A stretch of 9,662 nt of DNA from QWPN01 sp044360305 (GCA_044360305.1 JBIKKQ010000132.1:1-9662); one strand, 5' to 3'; positions 1 to 8,123 are shown, counted from the stretch's first letter. The notes: generated from the letters alone by a model not told the origin. Program-made: numbers and translations.

Positions 1-2423
1 CGCCCCTCGGTGAACTCCGGCCTGCCCCCCGACACCATTGTCCACGGCCCGTAGACCGGATGCTCGAGCAGCGTGCCCGCCATGGCGATGTCACCGTCGT
101 CGAGGGCAATGTTGGCCCGCGACAGGGCGGCGTTGACGGCGGCCGGCGTCGGCGGATCGGCGACGGCACCCAGCCCCTCGTCGAGCGCCCCCTTGGCCTT
201 CGCCTTCCAGCCGGCGATCTTGTCGGCCGCCGGCCGGTCGGCCTCGTCGAGCTGCCGCTTGATCTGGACCTCGCGCCACAGGGCCACGCCGGCCCGCTGC
301 AGGACGTCGGCACGGCCGGCGGCGTCGGCGGCCAGCCCGTCGATCAGGGCCACGATCTTCTCGGGATCGCCGCTCTCCGACGCCGACTGGACAAGCACGC
401 CCACGGCATCGCCGGCCACGGCGTCGTTGGGAAAGGCCTGCAGGGCATAGCGGGCGAACGTGGCGCGTCGCGCGCGGGCCGACTCCTTCCATGCCTCGTC
501 CCCCTGCCGCGTGAGTTGATCGAGCGAGGCGAGCACGACCCGGGCCGACTGGGCCGCCCCGGCCGCCCGCGGATACTTCTCGGCGATGAACTCCGCCACG
601 GCGACAGCGTCGTGAAACCGGCGGGCGTCGTACAGCAGGCTGGCGGTCAGCGCCCGGGCCCGGTTGATGTCGGCGATCTCGACGTCCCCGCGCCGGTCGA
701 GCGCCTGGCCGAGCAGTTTCAGCGCCTTGTCGCGGGCGGCGGTAGCAGCGGTCGCGGCCGCGGCGGCGGCCGCCGTGTCTCCGGCGGCGGTGAGGGTCTT
801 CGACTCCTCCTTCTTGGCCCGCATCATCGCCAGTTCGCCGTTGGCATCGGCGAGCAGCGTCGCGAACGTGGCCTCCTCGTCCGGCCCCTCCGGCAGATCC
901 TTGCCGAGCTTGGAGGCCAGCTCGCGGGCCTCCTTGGAAAACTCCTTCCCCACGCGGGCCACCTCGGTCGCCAGCTTCTTCGCGTCCCGCTGCAGCCCGG
1001 TTCGCTTCTTGTCGCCGGACGGCAGGCCGTCGGCACGGGCATCGAGCAGGGCCGCGGTCCGATACTTCACACCGAGCCAGTCGGCATCGAGCGTGAGCGG
1101 ACGCTTGACCGGGGCGAGGGCAAACGCGGCCAACTCGGCGATCTTCTTGTCGTCGAACTCGGGGAGTTTTTTCTCCTTGTCGGCCAGCCGGACCGGCAGC
1201 GAGAAGTTGAGGGCTTGGGCCTTGAGCCTGAGCACCAGCGGTTTTTGATCCTTGATTTCCAGAATTCCGTCGAGTGCCTCGATCGCGTCGGCGGCCTTGC
1301 CGAGGAGGGCGTGGTTCCGGCCGAGGAACAGCTGGGCGAAGACGCCCGCCGCCTTGTTCGGATAGCGTTCGGAAAGTTCCTTGTGCTGCGCCGAGGACTG
1401 CTCGAGGGTCTTCTGCCAGTCGGCCGACTTGGGCTCCAGCGCCTTGGACTTCTCGAACAGCGTTTCACCCACCATCAGCCTCGTCTGCAGCAGTTTTTGC
1501 CGCAGTTGCTCCTGCTGGTCCTCGAGTTGCTCCAGTTGCCTCTCGACCGAGGACGGCCGTCGGCGTTTGGTCGTCGCGGGCCGCCTCGGGGGAATCCGCG
1601 GGGGCTTGCCGCCGGCCGGGGGCTTGGCGTTCGGCGGCTTCTGCTGCCCGGGCTGGTCCGCTCCGGCGGCATCCTTGATCTCCGCGATCCGGGCATCGAC
1701 GTCGCGGAGCGTCTGCTTGATCGCATCCTCGGCGTTGGTGATCTCGGTGATCTCCTCACCAGACTTGAATTTCGCCTGGATGCAGGCCAACGCCCGATCG
1801 AACAGGGCCACGGCCTCCGGGTGGAGCTTCTTCGGATCCTGATCGGGCCGCTTGGCCAGTTCGACCTTCGCCCGGCCGCGCTGGATGAGCAGGTTGCCCT
1901 TCTGCCAGTAGGCCTCGATGCACTGGCGCGGGCTGGGAGAATCTGCCAGAAACTTGTCGATCTCCCGGTCGGCCTCGTCGTAGATCGCCTGCTTCTTCTT
2001 GGCGTCGGTCTCATTGCGGGAGGAGGCGACGAGGGCCGTGGCCCGCCGGAACGGCACCTCCTGTTTGAGTTCGGTCGCCACGCCGGGATCGGCAGCCACG
2101 CGATCGAGGATCCAGAGGACGACGTCCGGCATCTGCCGATCCTTGTCTTCCGGATCGCTCAGCCTCTCGAGCAACCGCCGGGTGCCGATGCTGAAGGCGT
2201 CGTCGTCCGCCCCGTCCTGGGCGACGGCGATGGGCGTCAGGAGGAGCGAGACAATTGCGATCGCCAAGACCGCAGCCAGCCAGCGGCCCACGGTCCTGTG
2301 CGCGGACGCCTGGGGCAGCGGCAGGGCGGAGGCGTGGTGCATGGCGGACGCGGCGGCGCAGGGTGGTGGGAAAACCGGGGCAATCGCGGAGATCGGGACC
2401 GACGGAACAAACCTCCGAATCAT
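1..2423 (-). CDS. Exported TPR-like repeat protein, C-terminus outside the window
   Basis: No named family is recognised. The frame is open from 2423 to the window edge, giving about 807 residues without a stop. The ATG at 2423 has a good ribosome binding site (GGGAG at 2431-2435, 7 nt spacer). A secretion signal follows only at about residues 48-68 (WLAAVLAIAIVSLLL, then a likely AVA/Q cleavage site), so the n-region would be unusually long. An ATG at 2342 and a GTG at 2289-2291 are in-frame alternatives, and the GTG would give a textbook 24-residue signal peptide. The mature part is helical, with charged and alanine-rich TPR-like segments (for example around residues 358-405). A Pro/Lys/Arg-rich linker lies near residues 260-290, followed by a Gln/Glu/Leu-rich coiled coil near 293-317. 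The gene begins 57 nt after the YfbK-like gene, probably in the same operon, so it may act in the periplasm with that protein. Existence is secure; function is unknown. Confidence 0.8.
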   Translation of the reverse strand, partial: MIRRFVPSVPISAIAPVFPPPCAAASAMHHASALPLPQASAHRTVGRWLAAVLAIAIVSLLLTPIAVAQDGADDDAFSIGTRRLLERLSDPEDKDRQMPDVVLWILDRVAADPGVATELKQEVPFRRATALVASSRNETDAKKKQAIYDEADREIDKFLADSPSPRQCIEAYWQKGNLLIQRGRAKVELAKRPDQDPKKLHPEAVALFDRALACIQAKFKSGEEITEITNAEDAIKQTLRDVDARIAEIKDAAGADQPGQQKPPNAKPPAGGKPPRIPPRRPATTKRRRPSSVERQLEQLEDQQEQLRQKLLQTRLMVGETLFEKSKALEPKSADWQKTLEQSSAQHKELSERYPNKAAGVFAQLFLGRNHALLGKAADAIEALDGILEIKDQKPLVLRLKAQALNFSLPVRLADKEKKLPEFDDKKIAELAAFALAPVKRPLTLDADWLGVKYRTAALLDARADGLPSGDKKRTGLQRDAKKLATEVARVGKEFSKEARELASKLGKDLPEGPDEEATFATLLADANGELAMMRAKKEESKTLTAAGDTAAAAAAATAATAARDKALKLLGQALDRRGDVEIADINRARALTASLLYDARRFHDAVAVAEFIAEKYPRAAGAAQSARVVLASLDQLTRQGDEAWKESARARRATFARYALQAFPNDAVAGDAVGVLVQSASESGDPEKIVALIDGLAADAAGRADVLQRAGVALWREVQIKRQLDEADRPAADKIAGWKAKAKGALDEGLGAVADPPTPAAVNAALSRANIALDDGDIAMAGTLLEHPVYGPWTMVSGGRPEFTEG

Positions 2424-2480
2424 TGTGCGGCTCCCTCCCACATCCGTCAAACGCTCCGAGCCGACCACGTCAGGCGAAGG

Positions 2481-4574
2481 TCAGCGCCCCGGATCCGCCC
2501 CGGGCCGCGCCGGCCGGACGACGCCCAGCCGCTCCAGTCCATCGATCAGTTCCTCGCCGAATGGCGTGACGTCCCCACGGCGGCGCCAGCCTTGGGCCAC
2601 GTCGGCGACGGCCGGGCCGCCGACCCGCGCCCCGAGGTGCACCGACTGGGAGGCGAGCTCGCCGAACCCGACCGCAAGCAGCAGTTCGCAGCCCCGGGGG
2701 GAAGGCAGCCATGTCCGTTGCCCCGGGGGGGCCGCGTCCCCGCCGTCTGCGGTCTCGATCGCCGACCGTGCCAGTTCGGCGGCGAGGTTTCTCCGGCCGG
2801 AACCGCCGACGGGCTGCCAGGCAAAGGTCGCGCTGATGACCGGTCCGCTCGGCGTCGGCTCCGGCCGCCACACCACCTCGTAGACCGCGCGGACGGTCTG
2901 GCCGGCGAGCATGTCGATCGGCTCCTCCCGCCCGGCCGCGAGCGACTCGACCGCAGTCTGCCGATGCCCCACCAGCCGGTAGGCATGGACCGCCCGGGGA
3001 TCGAACGACACCGACAGTCGGCATCCGTTCGCAGCCAGCGCCGACGTGCCAAACACCCGTTCGACGATGGCCCGCCCCACGTCGCCTCCCGTGGGCGCGA
3101 CGAGCCCCGGAGCGGCGGCGGTCGGCGGCGGCACACCGTGCGGAGCCACGCGCACGACCCGCGTCTCCCCGAGGCCGGCATCGCTCCCCGGCACGGGATC
3201 TGCGCCGGCGACGAGCACGACAGGCCCCGCGCCGCCGCCCGAGGCAAGCAGCTGCCGGGCGAACTGGACCGCGGCCACGACGCCGGCCGGCCCGGCTTCG
3301 AGACGCTCACGCCGGAGTTCGTCGCCGGCCGCCGCGACCGCGGCCGCGTCGAGCCGACGCCCGGCCACCCGCGACTGCCCGCCGGCGACGACGATCGTCA
3401 GGCGATCCGCGGTCCGCATCTCGTCCGCCACCATCCGCAGGCCGCGGCAGGTCGCGTCCCAGGCCGCCGGCGACATAGCCTTGCCGAGCACCACGGCGGC
3501 CTCCAGCGGCGATCCGGACCGGGCCAGTCGCGGTGCGGTCACCGCGACTTCCACCAGCGCCGCGGGCCGCGGTCGCAGCCAGCGGACGCCGCGCAGCGTC
3601 AGCCGCGGACCCACGTCGTCGTCGGCACGACTGGCGAACGGCTCCGGCATCGCTGCCAGCACGTCCTCCACGCGGAGCCGGGCCGCCTCCGGCCGCCGGA
3701 TCCGCGGCGCCGGCGACCAGCGCAGGGCGTCGAACGTCGTGGTGCGCGACGTCAGCGGCGGCGCATCGACCGCCAGGCCGATCTGCGGGTAGACGAACGG
3801 CGGCTCACCGTACCTGAGCTCGAAGGCCAGGTCGTAGGCCGGAGACCGCGGCACCAGCCGTCGGGCGACACCGGGCACGAGCGGCACGACCTCCATCGGA
3901 TCGCTGTCGCGCCGGTCATCGATCGCCACGGGGAAGCCGACGATGTCCCGCACCGGCGCCGCGCCGTCGGCCGGTTCGGGCTCGTCCGCCGCGCCGCGCC
4001 CGTCGTCGAGGGCGAACTCCGGTTCGGCAGGGTGGCCGACCGGCGCCGGTGGCGGGGGCGCGACCACGTTCCCGTCATCACCGTTGGCGACCAGCGGCTG
4101 CCCGGGATCGGGCTGCTGCCAGTCGATGCCGCCGCCTTGCACCATGACGGGGTCGGGATCGACGGTCGTCGCCGTGACATCGAACGGCCGGCGCGACCCA
4201 CCGCGCCGCGCCGGACCGGCGACGTTGAATGCGACGAGGATCGCGGCGACCAGCCCGGCGCAGGCCATGCCCCACCAGACGCGACCGCGGGCCCGGCGGC
4301 CGGCCGCGCCGACCGGCGTCGCCGGGGCGACCGGACGCCGATCCGGTTCGCCGACGACCGGTTGCCGGTCGAGATCGACCGACCGGGACCGCCGCACCTC
4401 GCGGCTCCGCGCCGTCAGCATGCGGTCCTGGAGCCCGGCGGGGACCGGCACGCCGCGCAGCAGCCGGTCGATGGCATCGTCGTCGAACAGCGACTCCAAC
4501 GACAGCCGCTGCTGCAATCCCTCGGGGAGGGGCACGTCGCCGAGACAGGATTCGATCGCGTCGCGTTCAGCCAC
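2481..4574 (-). CDS. Single-pass membrane protein with degenerate YfbK-type VWA domain; putative regulator of the adjacent ECF sigma factor
   Basis: This is a 697-residue protein from a GTG start. Residues 1-98 look cytoplasmic and hold a duplicated motif (VPLPEGLQQRL at 14-24, VPVPAGLQDRM at 42-52). One membrane helix lies at about 99-119. A low-complexity Pro/Asp/Gly linker spans about 130-240. A YfbK-like N-terminal region follows (ELRYGEPPFVYPQIGLAVDAP at 252-272, LRVEDVLAAMPEPF at 300-313), then a VWA-like domain (about 357-505) and a YfbK C-terminal region (about 505-665, with FDPRAVHAYRLVG and AGQTVRAVYEVV). The order matches YfbK/DUF3520 proteins as I know them. The MIDAS positions are lost: the usual DxSxS strand reads VVLGKAMS, the Thr loop reads AGPAGV, and TDGD reads AGAD, so metal binding is unlikely. 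The start overlaps the sigma stop in GTGGCTGA, so translational coupling is likely. A transmembrane anti-sigma or sensor role is inferred from position and topology. Confidence 0.85.
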   Translation of the reverse strand: MAERDAIESCLGDVPLPEGLQQRLSLESLFDDDAIDRLLRGVPVPAGLQDRMLTARSREVRRSRSVDLDRQPVVGEPDRRPVAPATPVGAAGRRARGRVWWGMACAGLVAAILVAFNVAGPARRGGSRRPFDVTATTVDPDPVMVQGGGIDWQQPDPGQPLVANGDDGNVVAPPPPAPVGHPAEPEFALDDGRGAADEPEPADGAAPVRDIVGFPVAIDDRRDSDPMEVVPLVPGVARRLVPRSPAYDLAFELRYGEPPFVYPQIGLAVDAPPLTSRTTTFDALRWSPAPRIRRPEAARLRVEDVLAAMPEPFASRADDDVGPRLTLRGVRWLRPRPAALVEVAVTAPRLARSGSPLEAAVVLGKAMSPAAWDATCRGLRMVADEMRTADRLTIVVAGGQSRVAGRRLDAAAVAAAGDELRRERLEAGPAGVVAAVQFARQLLASGGGAGPVVLVAGADPVPGSDAGLGETRVVRVAPHGVPPPTAAAPGLVAPTGGDVGRAIVERVFGTSALAANGCRLSVSFDPRAVHAYRLVGHRQTAVESLAAGREEPIDMLAGQTVRAVYEVVWRPEPTPSGPVISATFAWQPVGGSGRRNLAAELARSAIETADGGDAAPPGQRTWLPSPRGCELLLAVGFGELASQSVHLGARVGGPAVADVAQGWRRRGDVTPFGEELIDGLERLGVVRPARPGADPGR

Positions 4575-5148
4575 GGTCGGAGCCTCCCGGCCAGTCGGTG
4601 CGCGGGCCGCCGGGCGCCCGCGGCCGCGCCGCCACGGCGACCGCCGGCCCGGCGGCGAGCAGTGACTCGCGCAGCCGGCGCCGACCGCGACTGACACGCG
4701 ACAACACCGTGCCCAGCGGCACGCCCTGAATGTCGGCCGCCTCCTGATGCGTCAATTCACCCACGACCACGAGCAGGAGCGTCTCCCGGACCTCCTGCGG
4801 CAGCAGGGCGAGCCCGCGCTGCATGGCGGCCGACAGTTCGTCGGCGAACGGATCGGCCGCCGCGCCGTCCGGCCCGGCCGGGTCGGCCGCGAGATGCTGC
4901 TGCCGCGGCTCGCGATTCCGCCAGTGATCGGCCGCCCGCCGGCGCAGGATCGCCATCAGCCACGCCCGCTCGCTCCGCACGCCGTCGTAGAGTTCCCGGC
5001 TCGTCCACGCCGACCGGAGCGTGTCCTGGACCACGTCCTCCGCGTCGTGCGGACTGCCGACCAGCCGGTAGGCCACCTTGTACAACACGGCGACGTGCTC
5101 CCGCACCCAGAGGTCGAACCGCTCGGAATCGATGGACGAACGGGGCAT
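4567..5148 (-). CDS. ECF-subfamily RNA polymerase sigma factor
   Basis: This 193-residue protein has the sigma2-sigma4 layout of an extracytoplasmic-function sigma-70 factor, which directs RNA polymerase to a stress or envelope regulon. Region 2 covers about residues 13-79, with DAEDVVQDTL at 35-44 (region 2.2) and RAWLMAILRRRAADHWR at 61-77 (region 2.3/2.4). An Ala/Pro/Asp-rich linker follows. Region 4 covers about 105-163, with LPQEVRETLLL at 116-126 and the helix-turn-helix followed by GTVLSRVSRGRRRLRE at 146-161. The last 30 residues are a Gly/Pro/Arg-rich tail beyond the usual end of the family. The ATG at 5148 has only a weak ribosome binding site. The next gene overlaps its 3' end by 8 nt, which fits a sigma factor co-expressed with its regulator. 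The target promoters cannot be told from this window. Confidence 0.95.
   Translation of the reverse strand: MPRSSIDSERFDLWVREHVAVLYKVAYRLVGSPHDAEDVVQDTLRSAWTSRELYDGVRSERAWLMAILRRRAADHWRNREPRQQHLAADPAGPDGAAADPFADELSAAMQRGLALLPQEVRETLLLVVVGELTHQEAADIQGVPLGTVLSRVSRGRRRLRESLLAAGPAVAVAARPRAPGGPRTDWPGGSDRG
4572..4588 (-). promoter_or_regulatory. Ribosome binding site fixing the GTG start of the YfbK-like gene
   Basis: GGGAGG (4583-4588 on the complementary strand) sits 8 nt before the GTG at 4572-4574, inside the last codons of the sigma factor gene. A longer reading frame reaches back to 4697. Those 41 extra residues are Arg/Pro-rich, lie fully inside the sigma gene and have no such site, so the GTG is preferred. 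Confidence 0.7.
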
Positions 5149-5290
5149 GACACGTCATCGGCTGCCCGCGAAGGGCCGGCGGCCGCATTGGCCGGCGAAC
5201 ACCCGCGAAGGAATTCGGAACCGCTCCCGCAGATTATTTCCCGCCGCGCCGAATCTCGCCCGACGCCGCCAAAAACCCTCTGCCGGGGGG
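5149..5290 (-). promoter_or_regulatory. Probable promoter region of the sigma factor operon
   Basis: This 142-bp gap separates serA from the sigma gene and contains the only AT-richer patch nearby (about 5212-5243). I could not fit a convincing -35/-10 pair or a classical ECF GGAAC-type promoter on the minus strand. The gap holds a 10-bp direct repeat (cccgcgaagg at 5165-5174 and 5202-5211). An inverted repeat ATGAC-N2-GTCAT (5147-5158) overlaps the sigma start codon. Just after the serA stop, a weak ACCC/GGGT stem followed by T residues (about 5272-5290) could end the serCA transcript. All regulatory roles here are inferred. Confidence 0.35.
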
Positions 5291-6958
5291 TCAGGCGGGG
5301 GCGGTCTGCCGGCGTGTCCCCCGGGCGGCGGCCGGGGGCGAGAGCCAGACCGGCAGTTCGCCGGCGGGAGGGAGCTTGACGACCCGGGCCGAGCGGATGC
5401 CGGGGCAGCCGAGCACCGCCTCGACCGCCTCGGCCGCGGGTTCGTTGTCGAGGTTCAGGACCCCGATCGCGTCGCCGCCGGGGGCGGTTCGGCCGACCGT
5501 CATCTGGCCGATGTTGACCCCCAGCCGACCGAAGGCCGTCCCCACGTGGCCGATGATGCCCGGCACGTCGCTGTGCGTGAACACGAGGAGGACGCCGTCG
5601 AGGTAGGCCTCCAGTCGATGCCCCTCGAGTTGCACCAGGCGGGGCATCGACCGGCCGAACAGCGTGCCCGCGGCCCGGTGGACGCGGTCGCCCGACACCA
5701 GATCGACGGCGACGACGGAGCTGAAGGCACCGGGATCGGTGCGGCTCTGCTCCACCAGATCGATGCCGCGCTCGCGCAGCAGCATCTCGGCGTTGACGAT
5801 GTTCACGTCCTCGATCGACGCCTCGAGCAGGCCCGCCGCGAAGGCCGCGGTGATGAGCCGGGTGTTGCGGCCGGCGATCTCGCCGCGGTAGGCGATCGAG
5901 CAGGACCGCGGGGCGCCGTCGTCGAGTTGGGCGAGCAGCTGACCCAGCCGCCAGGCGAGGTCGAGGAAGCCGCGCACGCCCTCCAGGGCCGCCGGGTCGA
6001 TGGCGCTGGAATTCACGGCGTGCCGGACCGTGCCGGTGGTGAGGAAATCGACCAGCAGGCCGACCCCCTCGACGGCCACCTGCGACTGGGCCTCCTCGGT
6101 GCTGGCGCCGAGGTGGGGCGTGACGAGCACGCCCGGCATGCCGAACAGCGGGCTGTCGGTGCACGGCTCCTTCTCGAAGACGTCGAGGGCGACGCCGCCG
6201 ATGACGCCGCTGGTCAGCCCCTCGACGAGCGCCTGCTCGTCGTAGATTCCCCCGCGGGCGCAGTTCACCAGCCGGACGCCGGGCTTGAGGATCTTCAGTT
6301 CCTCGCGGCCGACGAGGTGCCGGGTCTCGGGCGTGAGCGGCGTGTGGACGGTGAGGTAATCGACGTGCGGCAGCATGCTGCGCACGCTGTCGTGCATCTC
6401 GATGCCGAGTTCGGCGGCCCGATCGGGGGACAGGAACGGATCGAACCCCAGCAGCTGCATGTCGAAGGCCCGGGCCCGGGCCGCGACGGCCTGGCCGATC
6501 CGCCCCAGACCCACGATGCCGAGCGTCTTGCCCGCCAGCTGCACGCCCATGAACCGGTTGCGGTCCCAGGCGTGGCCGCGCAGGCTGGCATCGGCGGCGG
6601 CGATGTTTCGCGACAGCCCGAGGATCAGGGCGAAGGCGTGCTCCGCCGTGCTCACGGTGTTGCCGGCGGGCGTGTTCATCACCACGATGCCCTGCCGCGT
6701 CGCCGCCTCTTTGTCGATGTTGTCGGTGCCGACGCCGGCCCGGACGATCGCCCGGAGGCGGTGGTTGCCGGCCAGCGCTGCGGCGCCGATCTTCACGCCG
6801 CTGCGGCAGATGGCGCCGTCGTGCCGGGCCAGCGCCTCGCGCAGGGCGTCGCCGGACAGGCCGGTCGCGACCTCGTAGGTGATGCCGGCCGACGCGGCGG
6901 CGTCGAGCAGGGCGAGACCGTCGGCGCTGAGGGTGTCGAGCACGATGATCGAGGGCAT
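5291..6958 (-). CDS. serA: D-3-phosphoglycerate dehydrogenase
   Basis: This 555-residue enzyme oxidises 3-phosphoglycerate to 3-phosphohydroxypyruvate with NAD+, the first step of serine synthesis in the cytoplasm. The Rossmann motif GIVGLGRIG is at 147-155. The catalytic set is present: Arg235 in CARGG, Glu264 in DVFEKEP and His282 in PHLGAST. An intervening (ASB-type) domain spans about 315-455, and an ACT regulatory domain spans about 456-530 (VLLVFTHSDVPGIIGHVG onward). This is the long, mycobacterial-type architecture, which in known members can be inhibited by serine. About 25 residues follow the ACT domain (LPPAGELPVWLS and a basic tail). The chosen ATG at 6958 begins the conserved MPSIIVLD. 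A longer frame to 7090 would run into serC and its extra residues do not resemble the family. The gene lies 58 bp after serC, in one operon. Confidence 0.97.
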   Translation of the reverse strand: MPSIIVLDTLSADGLALLDAAASAGITYEVATGLSGDALREALARHDGAICRSGVKIGAAALAGNHRLRAIVRAGVGTDNIDKEAATRQGIVVMNTPAGNTVSTAEHAFALILGLSRNIAAADASLRGHAWDRNRFMGVQLAGKTLGIVGLGRIGQAVAARARAFDMQLLGFDPFLSPDRAAELGIEMHDSVRSMLPHVDYLTVHTPLTPETRHLVGREELKILKPGVRLVNCARGGIYDEQALVEGLTSGVIGGVALDVFEKEPCTDSPLFGMPGVLVTPHLGASTEEAQSQVAVEGVGLLVDFLTTGTVRHAVNSSAIDPAALEGVRGFLDLAWRLGQLLAQLDDGAPRSCSIAYRGEIAGRNTRLITAAFAAGLLEASIEDVNIVNAEMLLRERGIDLVEQSRTDPGAFSSVVAVDLVSGDRVHRAAGTLFGRSMPRLVQLEGHRLEAYLDGVLLVFTHSDVPGIIGHVGTAFGRLGVNIGQMTVGRTAPGGDAIGVLNLDNEPAAEAVEAVLGCPGIRSARVVKLPPAGELPVWLSPPAAARGTRRQTAPA

Positions 6959-7016
6959 GGCGTTCGTTCCGCGAGTTCGGGCCGGGCGTTCCCCCGGCGG
7001 CGCGATGCAGCGGCGT

Positions 7017-8123
7017 TCAGAGCCGCGGCGATCGCTGGAATTCGAGCATGTAGTCCCGCAGGGCCTCCACGCCCGCGACGGGCATGGCATTGTAGATGCT
7101 GGCGCGGATGCCCCCCACGGAGCGATGCCCCTTGAGGTCGATGAATCCGCGGGCGGCCGCCCCCTTGACGAACGCCGTCTCGTGCCGCTCGTCCGGCAGC
7201 CGGAAGGTGACGTTCATGTCGGACCGGCAGTCGGGGCGGGCGTGCCCGGCGTAGAAGCCCCCTGAGCCGTCCAGGACGTCGTACAGGAGCCGCGCCTTGG
7301 CGGCGTTGTGCCGGTGCATGCCGGCCAGGCCCCCCATCGCGTCGCGAATCCAGCGGCAGACGAGGCCGAGGACGTAGATCGCGAACACCGGGGGCGTGTT
7401 CGGCCGCGACCCGGCCTTCACGAACGTCCGGTAGTCGAGCATCGTCGGCAGGTCGTCGCGGGAGCGTTCCAGCAGGTCCTTGCGGATGATGACGGCGGTC
7501 ACGCCGGCGATGCCGGCGTTCTTCTGGGCACAGGCATAGATCAGCCCGTGGCGGCCGACGTCGATCGGCCGGGAGAGGAAGTCGCTGGAGCAGTCGCAGA
7601 CGAGCGGCGCGTCGCCGACGGCGGGGTCCTGCTTCCACTGCACTCCCTGGATCGTCTCGTTGCTCGTCACGTGGACGTAGGCCGGGGCGGGAGAGAGCCG
7701 GATTTCGCCGGCCGCCGGAAGCCGGTCGTGGTTTGTCGCCGCCCCGTCCCAGGCGACGTGCACCTTTCCCTCGCGGCGGGCCTCCTTGATGGCCGTCGCC
7801 CCCCAGGTGCCGGTGAGGATGTAGTCGGCCGCCCCGTCGCGGCCCCGGAGGAGGTTCATCGGCACCATCGAGAACTGCAGGCTCGCGCCGCCCTGCAGCA
7901 GGATCAGTTCATGGTCGGATCCGATGGCGAGCAGGTCGCGGAGCAGCCCGATGGTCTCATCGAGGATCCGGTCGAAGGGGGGACTGCGGTGGCTGATTTC
8001 CAGCACCGACGCGCCGACGCCGGGCAGGGCGACCATCTCGTCCCGGACCTGCTCCAGCACGGGCAGCGGGAGCACGGCCGGCCCGGCCGAAAAGTTGTAG
8101 ACGCGTTCCGTCACCGTCGCCAT
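7017..8123 (-). CDS. serC: Phosphoserine aminotransferase
   Basis: This 368-residue PLP enzyme (class V aminotransferase fold) converts phosphohydroxypyruvate and glutamate to phosphoserine and 2-oxoglutarate, the second step of serine synthesis. The family-typical start YNFSAGPAVLP is at 9-19, ISHRS at 43-47 and LLQGGASLQF at 75-84. The PLP lysine is Lys201 in CAQKNAG. TPPVFAIYV is at 243-251 and KGHRSVGGIRAS at 331-342. Length is normal for SerC. The ATG at 8123 has GGAG 6 nt upstream and is preferred to an in-frame GTG five codons earlier. A strong promoter lies about 70 bp upstream and serA follows directly, so the two form a serCA operon. No serB phosphatase is seen in the window. Confidence 0.97.
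   Translation of the reverse strand: MATVTERVYNFSAGPAVLPLPVLEQVRDEMVALPGVGASVLEISHRSPPFDRILDETIGLLRDLLAIGSDHELILLQGGASLQFSMVPMNLLRGRDGAADYILTGTWGATAIKEARREGKVHVAWDGAATNHDRLPAAGEIRLSPAPAYVHVTSNETIQGVQWKQDPAVGDAPLVCDCSSDFLSRPIDVGRHGLIYACAQKNAGIAGVTAVIIRKDLLERSRDDLPTMLDYRTFVKAGSRPNTPPVFAIYVLGLVCRWIRDAMGGLAGMHRHNAAKARLLYDVLDGSGGFYAGHARPDCRSDMNVTFRLPDERHETAFVKGAAARGFIDLKGHRSVGGIRASIYNAMPVAGVEALRDYMLEFQRSPRL

Noticed and set aside
60..4694. Plus-strand open frame of 1544 codons
   Set aside because: It is codon-aligned antisense to two clear minus-strand genes. It stays open because those genes avoid TTA, CTA and TCA, and its Arg/Gly/Pro-rich translation shows no domain.
5218..5245. Plus-strand ggaacc that resembles an ECF -35 box
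   Set aside because: It points away from the sigma gene into serA antisense, and no matching -10 element lies at 16-17 bp.
6959..7090. N-terminal extension of serA by 44 residues
   Set aside because: It would overlap the serC 3' end, has no family similarity, and the ATG at 6958 begins the conserved SerA N-terminus.
5078..7135. Plus-strand open frame of 685 codons
   Set aside because: It is antisense to serA, which has all family motifs. The translation has no recognisable domain.
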